Positions 53,653-64,000 of a stretch of 64,000 bases of DNA are shown here, piece by piece. A model generated the notes under the pieces. It was not told the origin of the DNA, made no database searches, and saw only the letters and a program-made list of their open reading frames with translations. Both the position numbers and the translations under genes were made by a program. Location: NCBI GenBank assembly GCA_964019425.1, contig OZ025837.1, positions 62,001 through 126,000 of the forward strand, given 5' to 3'. Source of the DNA: Flectonema sp. DT1601 (lineage: Eukaryota > Euglenozoa > Diplonemea > Diplonemida > Diplonemidae). Each line of letters starts with the position of its first letter. Within the stretch, counting starts at the first letter, position 1.

Positions 53653-56134
53653 TTATTTCGACTTTGGTGACTCCGGCTGCTTTAGTTTTTTTTTATTTTT
53701 ATATGTTTTTTTTTTTCTTGACATGTCAAAAAAAAAAAAAAAAAAAAAAATTGAATAATAATACATACTACAGGTGAATTACGTCCTTCCTCAACCGGAA
53801 GCGGTGGGAGTTTTGCTAACTTCCTGAGAAGAGGACCAACCGATGATTGTTCCGCTACTGCGAATCCAAGTCCCCTGTGTTTTGTTTTATTATTAGTGTT
53901 TTTCGCAAAAAAGAAACGTTTGGAGAAAAAAAGAGAGAGACATACTTTGGTGTACTCTGACCAGAAACAGTACAAGTTCGCATCGGAACATTTGGGATAG
54001 GACGAAAGTCACTGTCGAGGGTTTCATTCCCGAAATAGCAAACGAAATCGTGAGTTAGGTCGTCTGGTGAATCGACAGTGAGGGTTCTGTAGATATCGTT
54101 GATTACTTTATCGACAGTCAATCCCTTTGGACGGCATTCAATACTTTTACTGAAGTTGCTCAAATCCATTATAAAATTATGATTAGTGTGATTAGCGAGA
54201 TGAAGATGTAATTCTTGTGCCTGCATTGCTCCAAACTCGCTGTCTGCTCCTCTAAAGTTCCACATCAAAGTTGATTCTTTTCCTTCTGCTGCACCCTCAA
54301 GCGATGATCCAGGAGTACGATCTCTGTAGTACTCCAACACTTGAAGTATTTCACTGTACCAGTCACCGTCACCATGGTCTGGTGTGAGTTCTTGCCATTC
54401 TTTTTCAGGATATTTAACAAAGAATCCGTGTTCTGCTGCTAGCGTCGTGTATTTTAGTTTTCCAAAAAACCTAATCAAATCATCTTTTTTTCTTCCAGAA
54501 ATGATGATGACGTCAGTGCTGGGATCTTCATCAAATATCGACAACGATTCCATAATGTCGCTGCTGATCACTGACGTTGATGGAACGACTTTATAACTAC
54601 TTAGCACTCCGTCAACAGTGAATATTACAAGTTTTTTTTTTGCATTTTCAAACTCGTTAACCAATTTCGATTCCGGTTCACACTTTGCCATTTCTTTAAT
54701 TCCCTGAGCAACTCTAACGAATTCCTTTACGAATTGACTTCCCCAATAAGTTGCTCCATGTTTCTCAACATAACTAAACAACTGACGATGTCTTTCTGCC
54801 CTCTGTGCTAACGGCATGTTAATTGCTTGTAATATAGTATCGGCTACTTGACTAATATTCCATGGGTTTACTCGCATCGCATGGGCTAAACATCTCGCTG
54901 ATCCAGCAAACTCCGACAATATAAGAACTCCCTTCTTTCGTTCTTGACAAGCAACGAATTCTTGGGCTACTAAATTCATACCATCTCTTAATGAAGTTAT
55001 CAAACAAATGTCAGCAACGCTGTACATTGCGAGAAGGTCAGGAAAAGGAACTGATTTGTACAAATAGTGAACTGGAGTGATGCCAATGTCACCGTAGTGA
55101 GTATTGATTCTACCTACCAGGGTTTCTACTTCTCTTCGTAGTTTTTGGTACTCGTCGACTACCTCGCGGGATGGGACTGCAATCTGAATTAGAGAAACTT
55201 TTCCAACAAGAGATGGATTTTGTTTGAATAACTGTTCCAGTGCTTGTAACTTTTGAGGAATACCCTTGATATAATCTAGACGATCAACACCTATAATCAC
55301 TGTCTGTCCTTGAAATTTCTTTTCAAGTTCGTTGATTTTTTCTGTAACAGCAGGGGTCCTAATGTTGTCTTCAAATTTTTGAAAATCCATCCCAACTGGA
55401 AACACTGAAACTGAAACAACTTTTCTATTAAAAACAACTTCATCTGCTGTGGTTTCCAATCCTAATACTCTCGTACAAGAATGAACGAAATGTCTCGCGT
55501 AGTCGTACGTGTGATAACCAATAAGGTCGGAGTGTAACACCCCTTTAAGAATAGCTTCCCTCTCTGGTAGGATTCTGTAGACTTCTGATGAAGGAAACGG
55601 AACATGTAAAAAGAACGCAACGTACAGTTCTTGACGAGACCGTTCTTTTAACATCTGTGGCAGTAGCATTAGGTGGTAGTCGTGAACCCAAATTAAATCA
55701 CCTGGTCTCCAGACATCAAGTACTGTTTTACAGAATATCTCTGTTGCTCTGATGTACGATGCAAAGATTGATTGGTCTTTGAATTCTATATTTTCTTTGT
55801 AATGAAAAAGAGGCCACAACACTTCATTTGAGAATAAATTATAATGTTCATGAGCAGTTTGTTTGTCCAACCAAACAGGAGCACAGTTGTATTCGTTTTT
55901 CAATTTCTCGGTGAGTCCGTCAATATCACGAACACCGTCGGGTGGCATTCCAGGAGAACCCAACCAAATCATATCCACCTTACCTCTCAAACCCGCTAAT
56001 GCTGCAACCAGTCCACCTGAACTCATGTGAAATTCATACCCTCCTTCTCCAGTGTCTTTAATTGTAATAGGAAGTCTGTTACTGACTACAATTAGTCGTT
56101 TTCCTTCCATCGCTTTGTCCATAGTGCTGTCCAT
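53653..56134 (-). CDS. Trehalose-6-phosphate synthase with degenerate phosphatase domain, three exons, 772 aa
   Basis: Exons on the complement are 53946-56134, 53769-53874 and 53653-53676; the last adds seven residues and a stop. The GT20 half (about 12-485) is complete: SNRLPI, WLGSPG, DLIWVHDYHLMLLPQ, IGVDRLDYIKGIPQKL, SLRDGMNLVAQEFV and ILSEFAGSA are all present, so it should join UDP-glucose and glucose-6-phosphate. The C-terminal half is a HAD phosphatase of the trehalose-phosphatase type, but the usual Asp-x-Asp motif reads FTVDGVL, so the nucleophile is Thr506 and only Asp508 remains. The usual Gly-Asp-Asp reads GNETLDSDF (about 702). ISGRKKDDL and LAAEHGFF are kept. The phosphatase is therefore probably inactive and may be regulatory, as in fungal and plant fusion proteins. 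ATG choice between Met1 and Met5 is open. Confidence 0.93.
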
Positions 56135-56753
56135 TCTCTCTGTTCTGGAAATGAGTTGTTTTTTTCTTATTATGAATGAAATACATACGTAGTGAGAAAA
56201 AGAATGCAGAATGAAAACATTCGAATTGTTTTACTGATGAGTAGTACCCACTATCAAAGAGAAATAATTATTTTTATATAATACAAAAAAAATAATAATA
56301 AAAAAAAAAAACACAACTAAAAAATTCGAATAAAGGGACCGGATTGTCATTTTTAAAAAAATAAAATTATACAGAAAGAAAGAAAAAGAAAAAAAACAGA
56401 TGGCAGTACAGGCAATCAACACCTTCAGGTGTCTAGTTTGCAACAGATGACCCCAATTCATAGTAATGGACTGGGTTATTAAATTAGCTTTTTAAATTAT
56501 TTTATTTTTTTATTTACGGAGCCAAGGAAGCCAAACAGAGATAATCTAATTGTCTGATTGTCCGAAGTTACTTTGATCAACGTGGACGTTACCAAAGTAA
56601 ACAGACATGTGTGCGAGAGACTTGTACCCGCTTCCTCTGCTTCGAAAGCACTTCTACGTAGAAGAATGTGCAAAAAAAAGATTTACAAAGGGGGGGAAAA
56701 AAAACCCAGATCGCAAGTGAGAAATGACCAATAAGAAATATATCGGCTTTCAA
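56135..56753. other. Intergenic; no gene seen
   Basis: AT-rich with a G run near 56692. An acceptor-like CCAGAACAG lies 10 bases before the trehalose-phosphate synthase start, so its 5' leader may be spliced. Confidence 0.5.
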
Positions 56754-57959
56754 TCACAAGGTGTTGAAGTGACGTGTCGCATTTATCTGTCTCGCCGGAG
56801 TGTGGAATTCCGTCGACGTTGGTGACGTTGGTAGATTCGTAATGACACTCTTCAAAGAGTGAACTTTCTCAAGAGCGGATACTACCGTTGGAGTGAGATC
56901 TGTTTTAACGTAATGAGACACACGAGTTGCAGTTAACTTTGATTGGAGTTGTTTTATCGCAGCGTTTTTGTTGTTGACAGACCGTCGGAGGTCTTCAGCA
57001 ATATCACCGTGTTGGGTTGCGAGGGATTCAGCGCGGAGGCGAGCCTCCAATACTTTTGAAAGTTGCTGTCTCATTGAAGACATGCTGAGAGTCATTAACT
57101 CACTATCAGAGACTGACGTTCTCCATTGATAACGACTCTCATCAAGAAACCAAAATAATATTCGTTGGGTTGCCGAGTTCATTTCATTCTCTATTTGAGT
57201 TCTAAAGCATTCCTCGACGACAATTGGAGACTCTGAAGTGATCGCCAACAGAGAACGTGCTCTTTCTATCCTATCGTGAGTTAGTTGAGATCGTCGGAGG
57301 TTTTGTATTACAGAAGTTTGATCAATTTTTTGATTTATATTTTCAATTGTTGGTATCGAATGAGCGGCTTCTTCGGATAGCAGTTCCTGTTTCAGTCGAT
57401 TATTCGCCAACTGCAGTTCTTCTATTTCAGCTCTCTGCGAATCACTTTTTCTTTCGGATAATTCACGTTCATTATCAGCTTCGAGGAGGTTACTGCGGAG
57501 GTCGTCAATTTCAACGACGAGACCTTGACCGATGTCAGCCATTTCAATTATGTAGTTTCTCTGTTTTTCAACTTCTTCTCTCAACTCATGCAGTTCTGCA
57601 GTAATGCTTTCAATATTATTATTGTCCTCCTCTTGAAGTAGTATTGTCGGAGTCCCGACGACTCTACTTGCTCTTCGTCTTCTATCTTCGAGGTATTCCA
57701 TCATTTGAGGTGCAGAGTTCTGTTGCAATGCATGCGGTGCTATGCTAACTCTTTTTTGCATCCACATTCTAGTCATCTCACCTGTCTCTGGTCCGATTAC
57801 AGACATTCTTTGAACTCCTCTTCCTACTAATGGTGATGTGAATATTCCAAAATCTCCGTGAGGACTTCCTCTTCTGCTACTCACTCCTCTCAGAGTCCCG
57901 TTTGACTGAGAAACTGACATACTTTCTAAAGAATCGTCGTCTTCCAACTGATCACTCAT
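56754..57959 (-). CDS. Coiled-coil protein, 401 aa, unknown function
   Basis: Residues 1-75 are Ser/Gly-rich and probably disordered, with several Arg-Arg/Ser sites suited to phosphorylation (SSRRGSPHG, QKRVSIAPH). Coiled coil extends over about 115-200 and 295-345. Between them is a segment with two Trp and many hydrophobic residues (TQRILFWFLDESRYQWRTS) that may be a small globular or dimerising element. No catalytic or membrane motif is visible. The C-terminus is Thr/Pro-rich. It might belong to the cytoskeleton or basal body, but nothing in the sequence decides this. Confidence 0.7.
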   Translation of the reverse strand: MSDQLEDDDSLESMSVSQSNGTLRGVSSRRGSPHGDFGIFTSPLVGRGVQRMSVIGPETGEMTRMWMQKRVSIAPHALQQNSAPQMMEYLEDRRRRASRVVGTPTILLQEEDNNNIESITAELHELREEVEKQRNYIIEMADIGQGLVVEIDDLRSNLLEADNERELSERKSDSQRAEIEELQLANNRLKQELLSEEAAHSIPTIENINQKIDQTSVIQNLRRSQLTHDRIERARSLLAITSESPIVVEECFRTQIENEMNSATQRILFWFLDESRYQWRTSVSDSELMTLSMSSMRQQLSKVLEARLRAESLATQHGDIAEDLRRSVNNKNAAIKQLQSKLTATRVSHYVKTDLTPTVVSALEKVHSLKSVITNLPTSPTSTEFHTPARQINATRHFNTL

Positions 57960-58195
57960 ATTGTGTGTGATGGTGTAATCTTTTAATTTTAATTAAATTA
58001 TGATTTTTACGTTTTTTAAAACAATCTACAAAAGTTTGAGCACGTAAAATACCGAAGGAGCTCTGTTATGTTCGATAGCGTAAAGATGATGTAAAGGTTT
58101 AGTGAAGCCTTCAATAATGGACGGATTGCCTTCAGGGGAGGCTTTAATACTCAAAGGAGCTCTGTAAAAGGTTTAGTGAAGTCAACTCAGAGGAA

Positions 58196-59233
58196 TTAAC
58201 AATTCCTCGATGCGCACATTAAAAACAACTCAACTCTACATCCGATAGTCTCCTTCAAAGGATTCGTTACGACAGTGAATCCATGTTGAGATAGTAGTTT
58301 CGTAATCTCATTAACACGTTGACGAGTGTGAATTTCTAAAATGATATTTTTAATGATCGGAAAATGTTCAACAGAGATTCCCTCCAGAACTGATAGTTCA
58401 GAAGCCTCCGTATCTATTTTTAAAAGATCAATCACATTAACTTGATGTGATGTTATTAATGACGAGATTGCTCTCACCTCAACAGTCACCGTTTCTGGAA
58501 CTTGTGAATTAAACGCTCTCTGCAGATAATCATTTTCTGATGACGCAATTATTTCTGACATGTCTGAGTCATTTTCAATCGCCTTGGCAGCATCTGCTGC
58601 AGTTAAACATAAATTAGGTGGTTGACACGTTGCGCTTTGTGATGAACCTTTTAAGACTTTGAACTCTTTAAACCCCGATGAGTCACTGACACCACAATTT
58701 AAAACTACTGGACGCTGATCCACATCATACCGTTCTAAGTTAGTGCGAAGTACAGAACAGCTACTGGGGATTGGTTCTATACAAAATATACGAGAGTGGG
58801 GTTTTAATGATTTAATGTGGGTTGCGAAAACACCAATATTCGCACCAACGTCCATCACAGTCGGTGTATCACAATCTAAGAAGTTAGTATTGCTTTTTAA
58901 CAGTTCGATGTAGTTTTTTATTTGAGGCATCTGCAATGACCGAGCATGTGGGCGGTCTTCATAAAACATTTCACCGTCGTCGTGCATTCGAAGTTCAATT
59001 TCTGGGATCAATGAAATATTTTTATGCCAATATTTTATAATGTGTGGATCGGTGTCCCACGTGCTTCCAACTTCACCCATTCCATCAAATGGTGTCGATC
59101 CTTCGCATCTTTTTCTTTTATAAAGTCGTGGATCTTCTGTTTCTACCTGTTTTGGTTGACTCCCAGGAGTTACCTTCACCTTCAAAGGGATGTTACTGCT
59201 GTGGCGGTACTGAAGTGAGCATCTTCGTAGCAT
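58196..59233 (-). CDS. FkbM-family methyltransferase-like protein, 345 aa
   Basis: S-adenosylmethionine-dependent O-methyltransferase of the FkbM type. Motif I is TVMDVGANIGVFATHI (about 125-140), the acidic strand end is FCIEPIP (about 150), and NVIDLLKIDTEASELSVLEG is the diagnostic FkbM post-motif; IILEIHTRQ follows. There is an insertion of about 45 residues before the last strands, with an acidic cluster (ENDSDMSEIIASSEND). The first 15 residues (MLRRCSLQYRHSSNI) are basic with no acid and look like a mitochondrial presequence, though this is only a composition argument. The substrate of eukaryotic FkbM proteins is mostly unknown. Intronless. Confidence 0.87.
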   Translation of the reverse strand: MLRRCSLQYRHSSNIPLKVKVTPGSQPKQVETEDPRLYKRKRCEGSTPFDGMGEVGSTWDTDPHIIKYWHKNISLIPEIELRMHDDGEMFYEDRPHARSLQMPQIKNYIELLKSNTNFLDCDTPTVMDVGANIGVFATHIKSLKPHSRIFCIEPIPSSCSVLRTNLERYDVDQRPVVLNCGVSDSSGFKEFKVLKGSSQSATCQPPNLCLTAADAAKAIENDSDMSEIIASSENDYLQRAFNSQVPETVTVEVRAISSLITSHQVNVIDLLKIDTEASELSVLEGISVEHFPIIKNIILEIHTRQRVNEITKLLSQHGFTVVTNPLKETIGCRVELFLMCASRNC

Positions 59234-59879
59234 AGCTGTGGGTGAGCTCGAATTTATTTTTTATCTGTTTTAGAAATAAAATAAATAAAAACGGAAATAA
59301 AAAATCCATTCTAAAACTATTGTTGCCAAAAACAGACCACGTAAAGAGGAGACAAACTGTAAGATGTTTTTTTTTTTTTTTTTTTTTTTTCATGCAAAAA
59401 AAAAAAAAAAAAAAAAAAAAAACGACTGCAGAAAAATAATACCAATAAACATTAATAATTATCAGTCAATCACATGCAAAAAAAATTCGTAGGACAACAA
59501 ATAATGGTTTGGTTTTTTTGGGGCTAAAATTAAAAAAACCTTTCTTCGGGACTATTCCCCTTACCCAGCTCTCTTCAGCGAAAGTAAGGGGAGACACTGC
59601 GGTGTCAGGCCTGTCCTACTCCCCTTCTCAGCAAAGGGACTACGTCAACATGGTGGAGCTGACTTATAATACTTGTTTGTTTGTTGTCGAGTATAACAGA
59701 CCGCCGAGTATAAGACCTAGTCTGGTACCCCTACCAAGAAACCTAATCGAAATACCAGAAGGTGTGAAAACCACAGGGACAGAATAAAAAAGCGGGAAAA
59801 CCAATCAAGACTGCAATACTGAATAGTTTCTTCTCCGACTTTGTCGGTGCAAAATTAAAAAAAATATAGAAATTTAAAA

Positions 59880-59916
<37 letters not shown>

Positions 59917-60921
59917 TTCAGCTAAATTTTCGTCGAACGCAGACAGAGTTCCTGTCTATTGTAAAGATCGGAAAATCTGTAAAAATTTAAAAAAAAAAAT
60001 GAAACTCTCACGGGGACAGAAAAAAAAAGCAAAAAGAAGCGGGAAAAACCATTCAGATAAAAGAAGCCTTCCTATTGTGTTGATCGCAGACAGCAATACT
60101 GGGCGTTAATCTTAAATAGTTTCTTTCTCCAAAAAGTTTTCGTCGAACGCTGATAGAATCAAACTTGTTTTGAGAAATATCGCAAATCTGAATAGTTTCT
60201 TCATTCGACTGCTGAAACTGGTTTAAAATTTAAAAAAAATCAGTTAGACTAAAAAGGACAAAAACCCTTGTTTTTTTTTTTTTTTTTTTTTTTTCCACCT
60301 CACAAAAAGTTTTCGTGAGTAAGGTTAGAAGATGAAGATGACAACACACTTTGAGAGAACCAATAGAAATAACAAGCAGGTGATTTGCGATTTGGGAAAC
60401 CGTTCCTTCTGCTCTTGCTTTGATTGAGGTAAAACAAAAAAACCGTTTTCTATTCGTTTTTTTTTTTTTTTCTTTTCTCCTCCCAAAACCCATTAGTTGA
60501 AGCCAGATGACTAAAAAAGTTGGGAATCAAAAAAAAAAAAAAAAAAAAATTTTTCTGTCTTTCTACATTATCTAAAGACCAAAATATCCACAAAAAAAAA
60601 AACGAAATTTTACAGTTGGCAAAAAAAATATAACTATTAAACAAGTCACTCCGCGAAGTAGTATTTTCCCTTTTCATTATTATTTTATTTTTTTTTTTTT
60701 GTTCCAAAAAAAAATAAAAATAACACAAATAAATTTATCAACCAAACAAAACCAATATATAAAAAAATATAAAATTAAAAAAACCAAAACAAACTAATAT
60801 AAAAAAGGGAGAATAAAGACATAAAAAATAAAAGTTTCAGAAGAAAAAAAAAATCACCAATGTATAAATCAGATTTACCCCTATTGAAAAAAATGTAGTC
60901 TACGGAATCTAGTGGAATAAT
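59234..60921. other. Homopolymer-rich intergenic with a degenerate local duplication
   Basis: A/T runs at 59368-59390, 59397-59422, 59885-59913, 60270-60294, 60460 and 60529-60550. The stretch 59530-59790 has ordinary composition and a plus-strand frame of about 92 codons without recognisable motifs. No gene is supported. Confidence 0.5.
59776..60160. repeat. Degenerate tandem duplication of about 230 bp
   Basis: 59776-59960 and 60012-60160 share in order GGGACAGAA, AAGCGGGAAAA, GCAATACTG, AATAGTTTCTT and TTTTCGTCGAACGC, with indels and a poly-T insertion in the first copy. It appears to be an old duplication of a non-coding segment or a decayed element. Confidence 0.6.
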
Positions 60922-63900
60922 CTATATACTTGTTGGAGATACTTCCTGAAGGGTTCTCATCTCGTGTTCTCTATCAGAAAGTTGTTTTTGGAGGGATTCG
61001 ATCTCGACACGTAATTTTCGAGCTTTTGAATCTACGTTATCACGCTTCTTGGCTCTTTTTCGAACCCATCTTCTTTTCCTGACAAAATCTAACCAACGGT
61101 GTCGTTTGTGAAAAAATTTATTCCAAGACGAGGAGTATTGAAATCCATGTCCTTCCGACTGCCATGAGGTTTTATCAACCTCCCACTCCCCGACCCATAC
61201 CCATCCGGGTGGTAGACTAAAGTTATATTTATCAATAGACAAGATTCCTGAAACGTCACTCCAAGCTGGCGGATCTCCAGGTAGAAGCGTATCACTCCAA
61301 CCTAATACTGGATAGTATCTTTGATTTTCATAGCAACACTCTTCCCAAGCACACACGTCACAACCAGGTATTTCCGATAACGGTAATTGAGAATAAAATG
61401 AATCTATTCCCTGTGAGAATGTTGTTGTTTTTTTTTTTTTCTTCTTAGTAATTTTTTTTCAAAAAAAAAAAAAAAAAAAACACAAACCTTCGCAACTCCA
61501 TTCTCTTCATTAAGTTTTCTACTGGTTTCTCTAACAGAATAGCGAACATAATCAGACTGTGTGTTATTGAGCGATTATTGGTTGATATGATGTCAGTAAT
61601 AAAATACATTAAAATAATAATAATAATAATAATCATACCGAGCAACGTTTCAAGGCCTGAAGCAAACTCTTTTTTGTAATATCCTTACTTGGAAGGCAGA
61701 CACCAAAATTTAAATGTTCGATTACTTTTCCCCAAAATGGTTGATCACCAAAGAATGGAATTACGACAGTCGGACAACCAGCTCTGAGACCTGATGCAAC
61801 TGTTCCTGCACCGCCGTGGTGTACTACCGTACGACATTGTGGAAATAGCCAAGAATGATCAACGTCTTTTTGATAAAATAATAAACGAGGATGGGGATCC
61901 AGTTCAACCATTTGACCGAAATTATTATGATTTCCCTGGAATATTACTGAAACTGTTTCATCTTTTGCGAGGAGTTCTCCAATTGCGTTATTAATCGCAC
62001 GTAGAAAATGTCTTCCGTCAGATACTTTTAACACGATTGATCCGAATCCAAAGTAGATTGGTTTTTCATTTTGTTGAAGGAATTCAAGAAGAATGTCGTC
62101 TGCAATGTATTCGGTTTCTTTACTTAAGATCCAATTGCCTGCCATTGAGATGTGAGGTCCCCAATCTGATGGACGTTCAATCATGTGTTCAGAGAAACAA
62201 TACACGTGTGGGATGGTCATTTTTGAAACACTAATGCGTTTATCTCCGTCGGGGAGTTTTAATACGTCAGATCTGAATTCTGTTATCTTCTGACCAAGTC
62301 CTAACCAGATCATCTTATCAACGAGAGTATAAGATTCTTCATTTCCAAACTTATCAGTCGCCGCAAACGGATGAGGATACATCGCAGTAGTCGACCACGG
62401 CATCGTAAAGTGAATCTGTAAATGACATTGAAGCTTCTCAGCGATATGAACATGACAATGAACTGGTGGGTTAGCAATCAGTACATCAGGAACGTATGGT
62501 TTTGGTGTAACGCAAGCATCCCAACAAGATTTGAAAATTTCAAACATCATTTCTTGATTTGCTCTAATCTTTTCGGTGTTGATGGTAACCAGATCAGGGT
62601 TTTCAACCATGAAGCTCATCAGTTTATCTGGTTCTCCCGCTAATGGAAAGAAGTCAACAGCTCCTGGTGATATATCTCTGAGAGCAACTTCTGTTTCAAC
62701 GAAATTTTTAAATTTTCGATGAGTCGCTAGACGAACGTGATGTCCTTTCTTAGCCAGTCCGAGAGCGAGTGCTAACAAAGGCTGAACATCACCTCTGGTT
62801 CCAACTACTAACATGCATATCTCTAATGACGGTATCTTGTTTCGTGTTTTCAACGAGATTTCACCCAAAACTGTTTTTAAGAAAACTTCCTCGAGAGACA
62901 GCTGACTCAGACTGTAATCAGATATTTGATACGTCTCTCGATTCCTTTCAATTTGTTGAAGCAAATTATGACTCTTCGTTGTATGCGGTAAGTGATAAAC
63001 AACAGCTCCATACCTTCCAGATGTTACTCTTGACTCTGGCAATTGCTCATGAAGAAAATTAGTAAACGCCTGTGAATACTGCTCATTCGGAGTACGTACA
63101 GCAAGAGACCATCCTTTTCCAAATTTACTGCTGAGAGATTGAAGGGTGCCGAGACATTTTAAACGTCCCTTGACGAGTATCCCCAACCTATTTGAAAGCA
63201 TTTGAGCTTCTTCAATTGAGTGACTTGTTAATATGACTGTTGGTTTGATTCCAGATGAACGAGCTTGTTTCATCCACAGAAGGAGAAATTGCTGAGCTCG
63301 TTTCTTACTGACGAGGTCCATACCAGCAGTAGGCTCGTCAAGCACAACGATGGGTGGTCTTCCAATGAATGCGATCAGGAGAGATAATCCTCTGGCTGTT
63401 GAAGTTGATAATCTACCAACTTGACAATGTCTGTATTGATAGAGACCAAGACAACTCATCATCGCTCGTGAATACGGGATTATCGATTGTTCTTTAATAC
63501 CAGCCAGAGTAGCATACATAACAACGTGCTCTGACACAGTCAGTTCGTGGATTAAAGCGTTCTTTTGAAGACAGGTTCCAGTCAGTCTTCTTATAGTCTT
63601 AAACTCCGTTAGAATATTATGACCATTGACTAACGCATTACCTTGAGATGGTTGAATCATTCCAACGAGCATTCCTGTGATGGTTGTTTGTTGTTGTTGT
63701 TGTTGTTGTTGTTGTCGTCTTGAAGTAGTTTATCAGAATAAAGATACATACCAGTTGTTGTTGTTTTACCCGCTCCTGATGGTCCTAACAGAGCGAATGT
63801 CTCTCCCGGTTCAACAATAAGATCGAGACTGCGTACAGCAGTTACTCTGTCTCTCCAACCTTTGTAAGTTTTACGAAGTTGGTGGATAACAATCCCTTCT

Positions 63901-64000
63901 TTGTTTTGATTCTTTTCAGTTGACCATAATTTTTCTACTTTACGTTGTTCTACTACAACACTTTTTCTTAACTCAAATAACTCACCAGAAGAATCTTGCA
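60922..64000 (-). CDS. ABCA-type ATPase domain fused to sterol glucosyltransferase and DysF domain (5' partial)
   Basis: Exons on the complement are 63752-64000 (continuing off the right edge), 61639-63674, 61488-61556 and 60922-61410; phases agree, giving about 946 residues in view. First comes an ABC nucleotide-binding domain: Walker A LGPSGAGKTTTTG, Walker B IVVLDEPTAGMD, H-loop LTSHSIEEAQML and the KGRLKCLGTLQSLSSKFG ending typical of ABCA transporters; the signature motif is altered to LSTSTARGLS. In the same exon follows a GT28/GT1 sterol-3-glucosyltransferase: VGTRGDVQPLLALALGLAKK at its start, FGFGSIV in the middle and HHGGAGTVASGLRAGCPTVV with FFGDQPFWG near the end. The last exon is a dysferlin-type domain (YENQRYYPVLGWS, PPGWVWVGEWEVD, DFVRKRRWVRKR). 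Membrane helices of the transporter should lie to the right of the window. An assembly or splicing artefact is unlikely because two domains share one exon. Confidence 0.9.

Overview
The window is nuclear DNA of a eukaryote. Genes carry short GT-AG introns (12 of the 18 introns resolved begin GTATGT), intergenic DNA is full of 15-35 nt A or T runs, and the proteins are eukaryotic: beta-tubulin, a kinesin-3-like motor, poly(A) polymerase, aprataxin, a family X DNA polymerase with a BRCT domain, an LMBR1-type membrane protein, an ABCA half-transporter and a CEP120-like coiled coil. Tubulin, kinesin and the CEP120-like protein suggest a centriole- and cilium-bearing, probably unicellular, organism. 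I cannot place it to a phylum by eye. Every host gene I can support lies on the minus strand.

Layout. 1-3141 and 13951-18006 hold two blocks of a tandem array: eleven near-identical copies of one small alanine-rich protein gene of about 114 residues. Between them lie an old Penelope-like reverse transcriptase fossil (about 3558-5366), a possible adenain-like protease fossil (about 5880-6360), a 3 kb stretch rich in homopolymers, and a six-exon kinesin gene (9627-13381). 18234-38722 is a series of ordinary single-copy genes: family X polymerase, CEP120-like, a coiled-coil protein, a membrane-anchored methyltransferase-like protein, a small leucine-rich repeat protein, poly(A) polymerase (5 exons), a type I membrane protein, beta-tubulin (2 exons), a ubiquitin-like/beta-trefoil-like protein and aprataxin. 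39931-46764 is one intronless 2277-residue secreted-then-anchored protein, about 80 percent of which is a degenerate acidic/basic repeat carrying a Lys-Arg pair in every unit. 47350-48119 is a non-autonomous terminal-inverted-repeat element with an internal Pol III B-box. 48963-64000 holds an LMBR1-like gene (4 exons, with a piece of 28S rRNA inside an intron), an IQ-motif protein, a trehalose-phosphate synthase whose phosphatase half has lost its nucleophile, a coiled-coil protein, a FkbM-type methyltransferase, and at the right edge an unusual fusion of an ABCA nucleotide-binding domain, a sterol glucosyltransferase and a dysferlin (DysF) domain.

The genes do not form one pathway. The items most worth following are the ABCA-glucosyltransferase-DysF fusion, the giant Lys-Arg repeat protein, the homogenised small-protein array, the rRNA piece inside an intron, and the one-strand gene order. 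Exon boundaries were derived by hand from reading-frame continuity and GT-AG borders; no RNA evidence was available.
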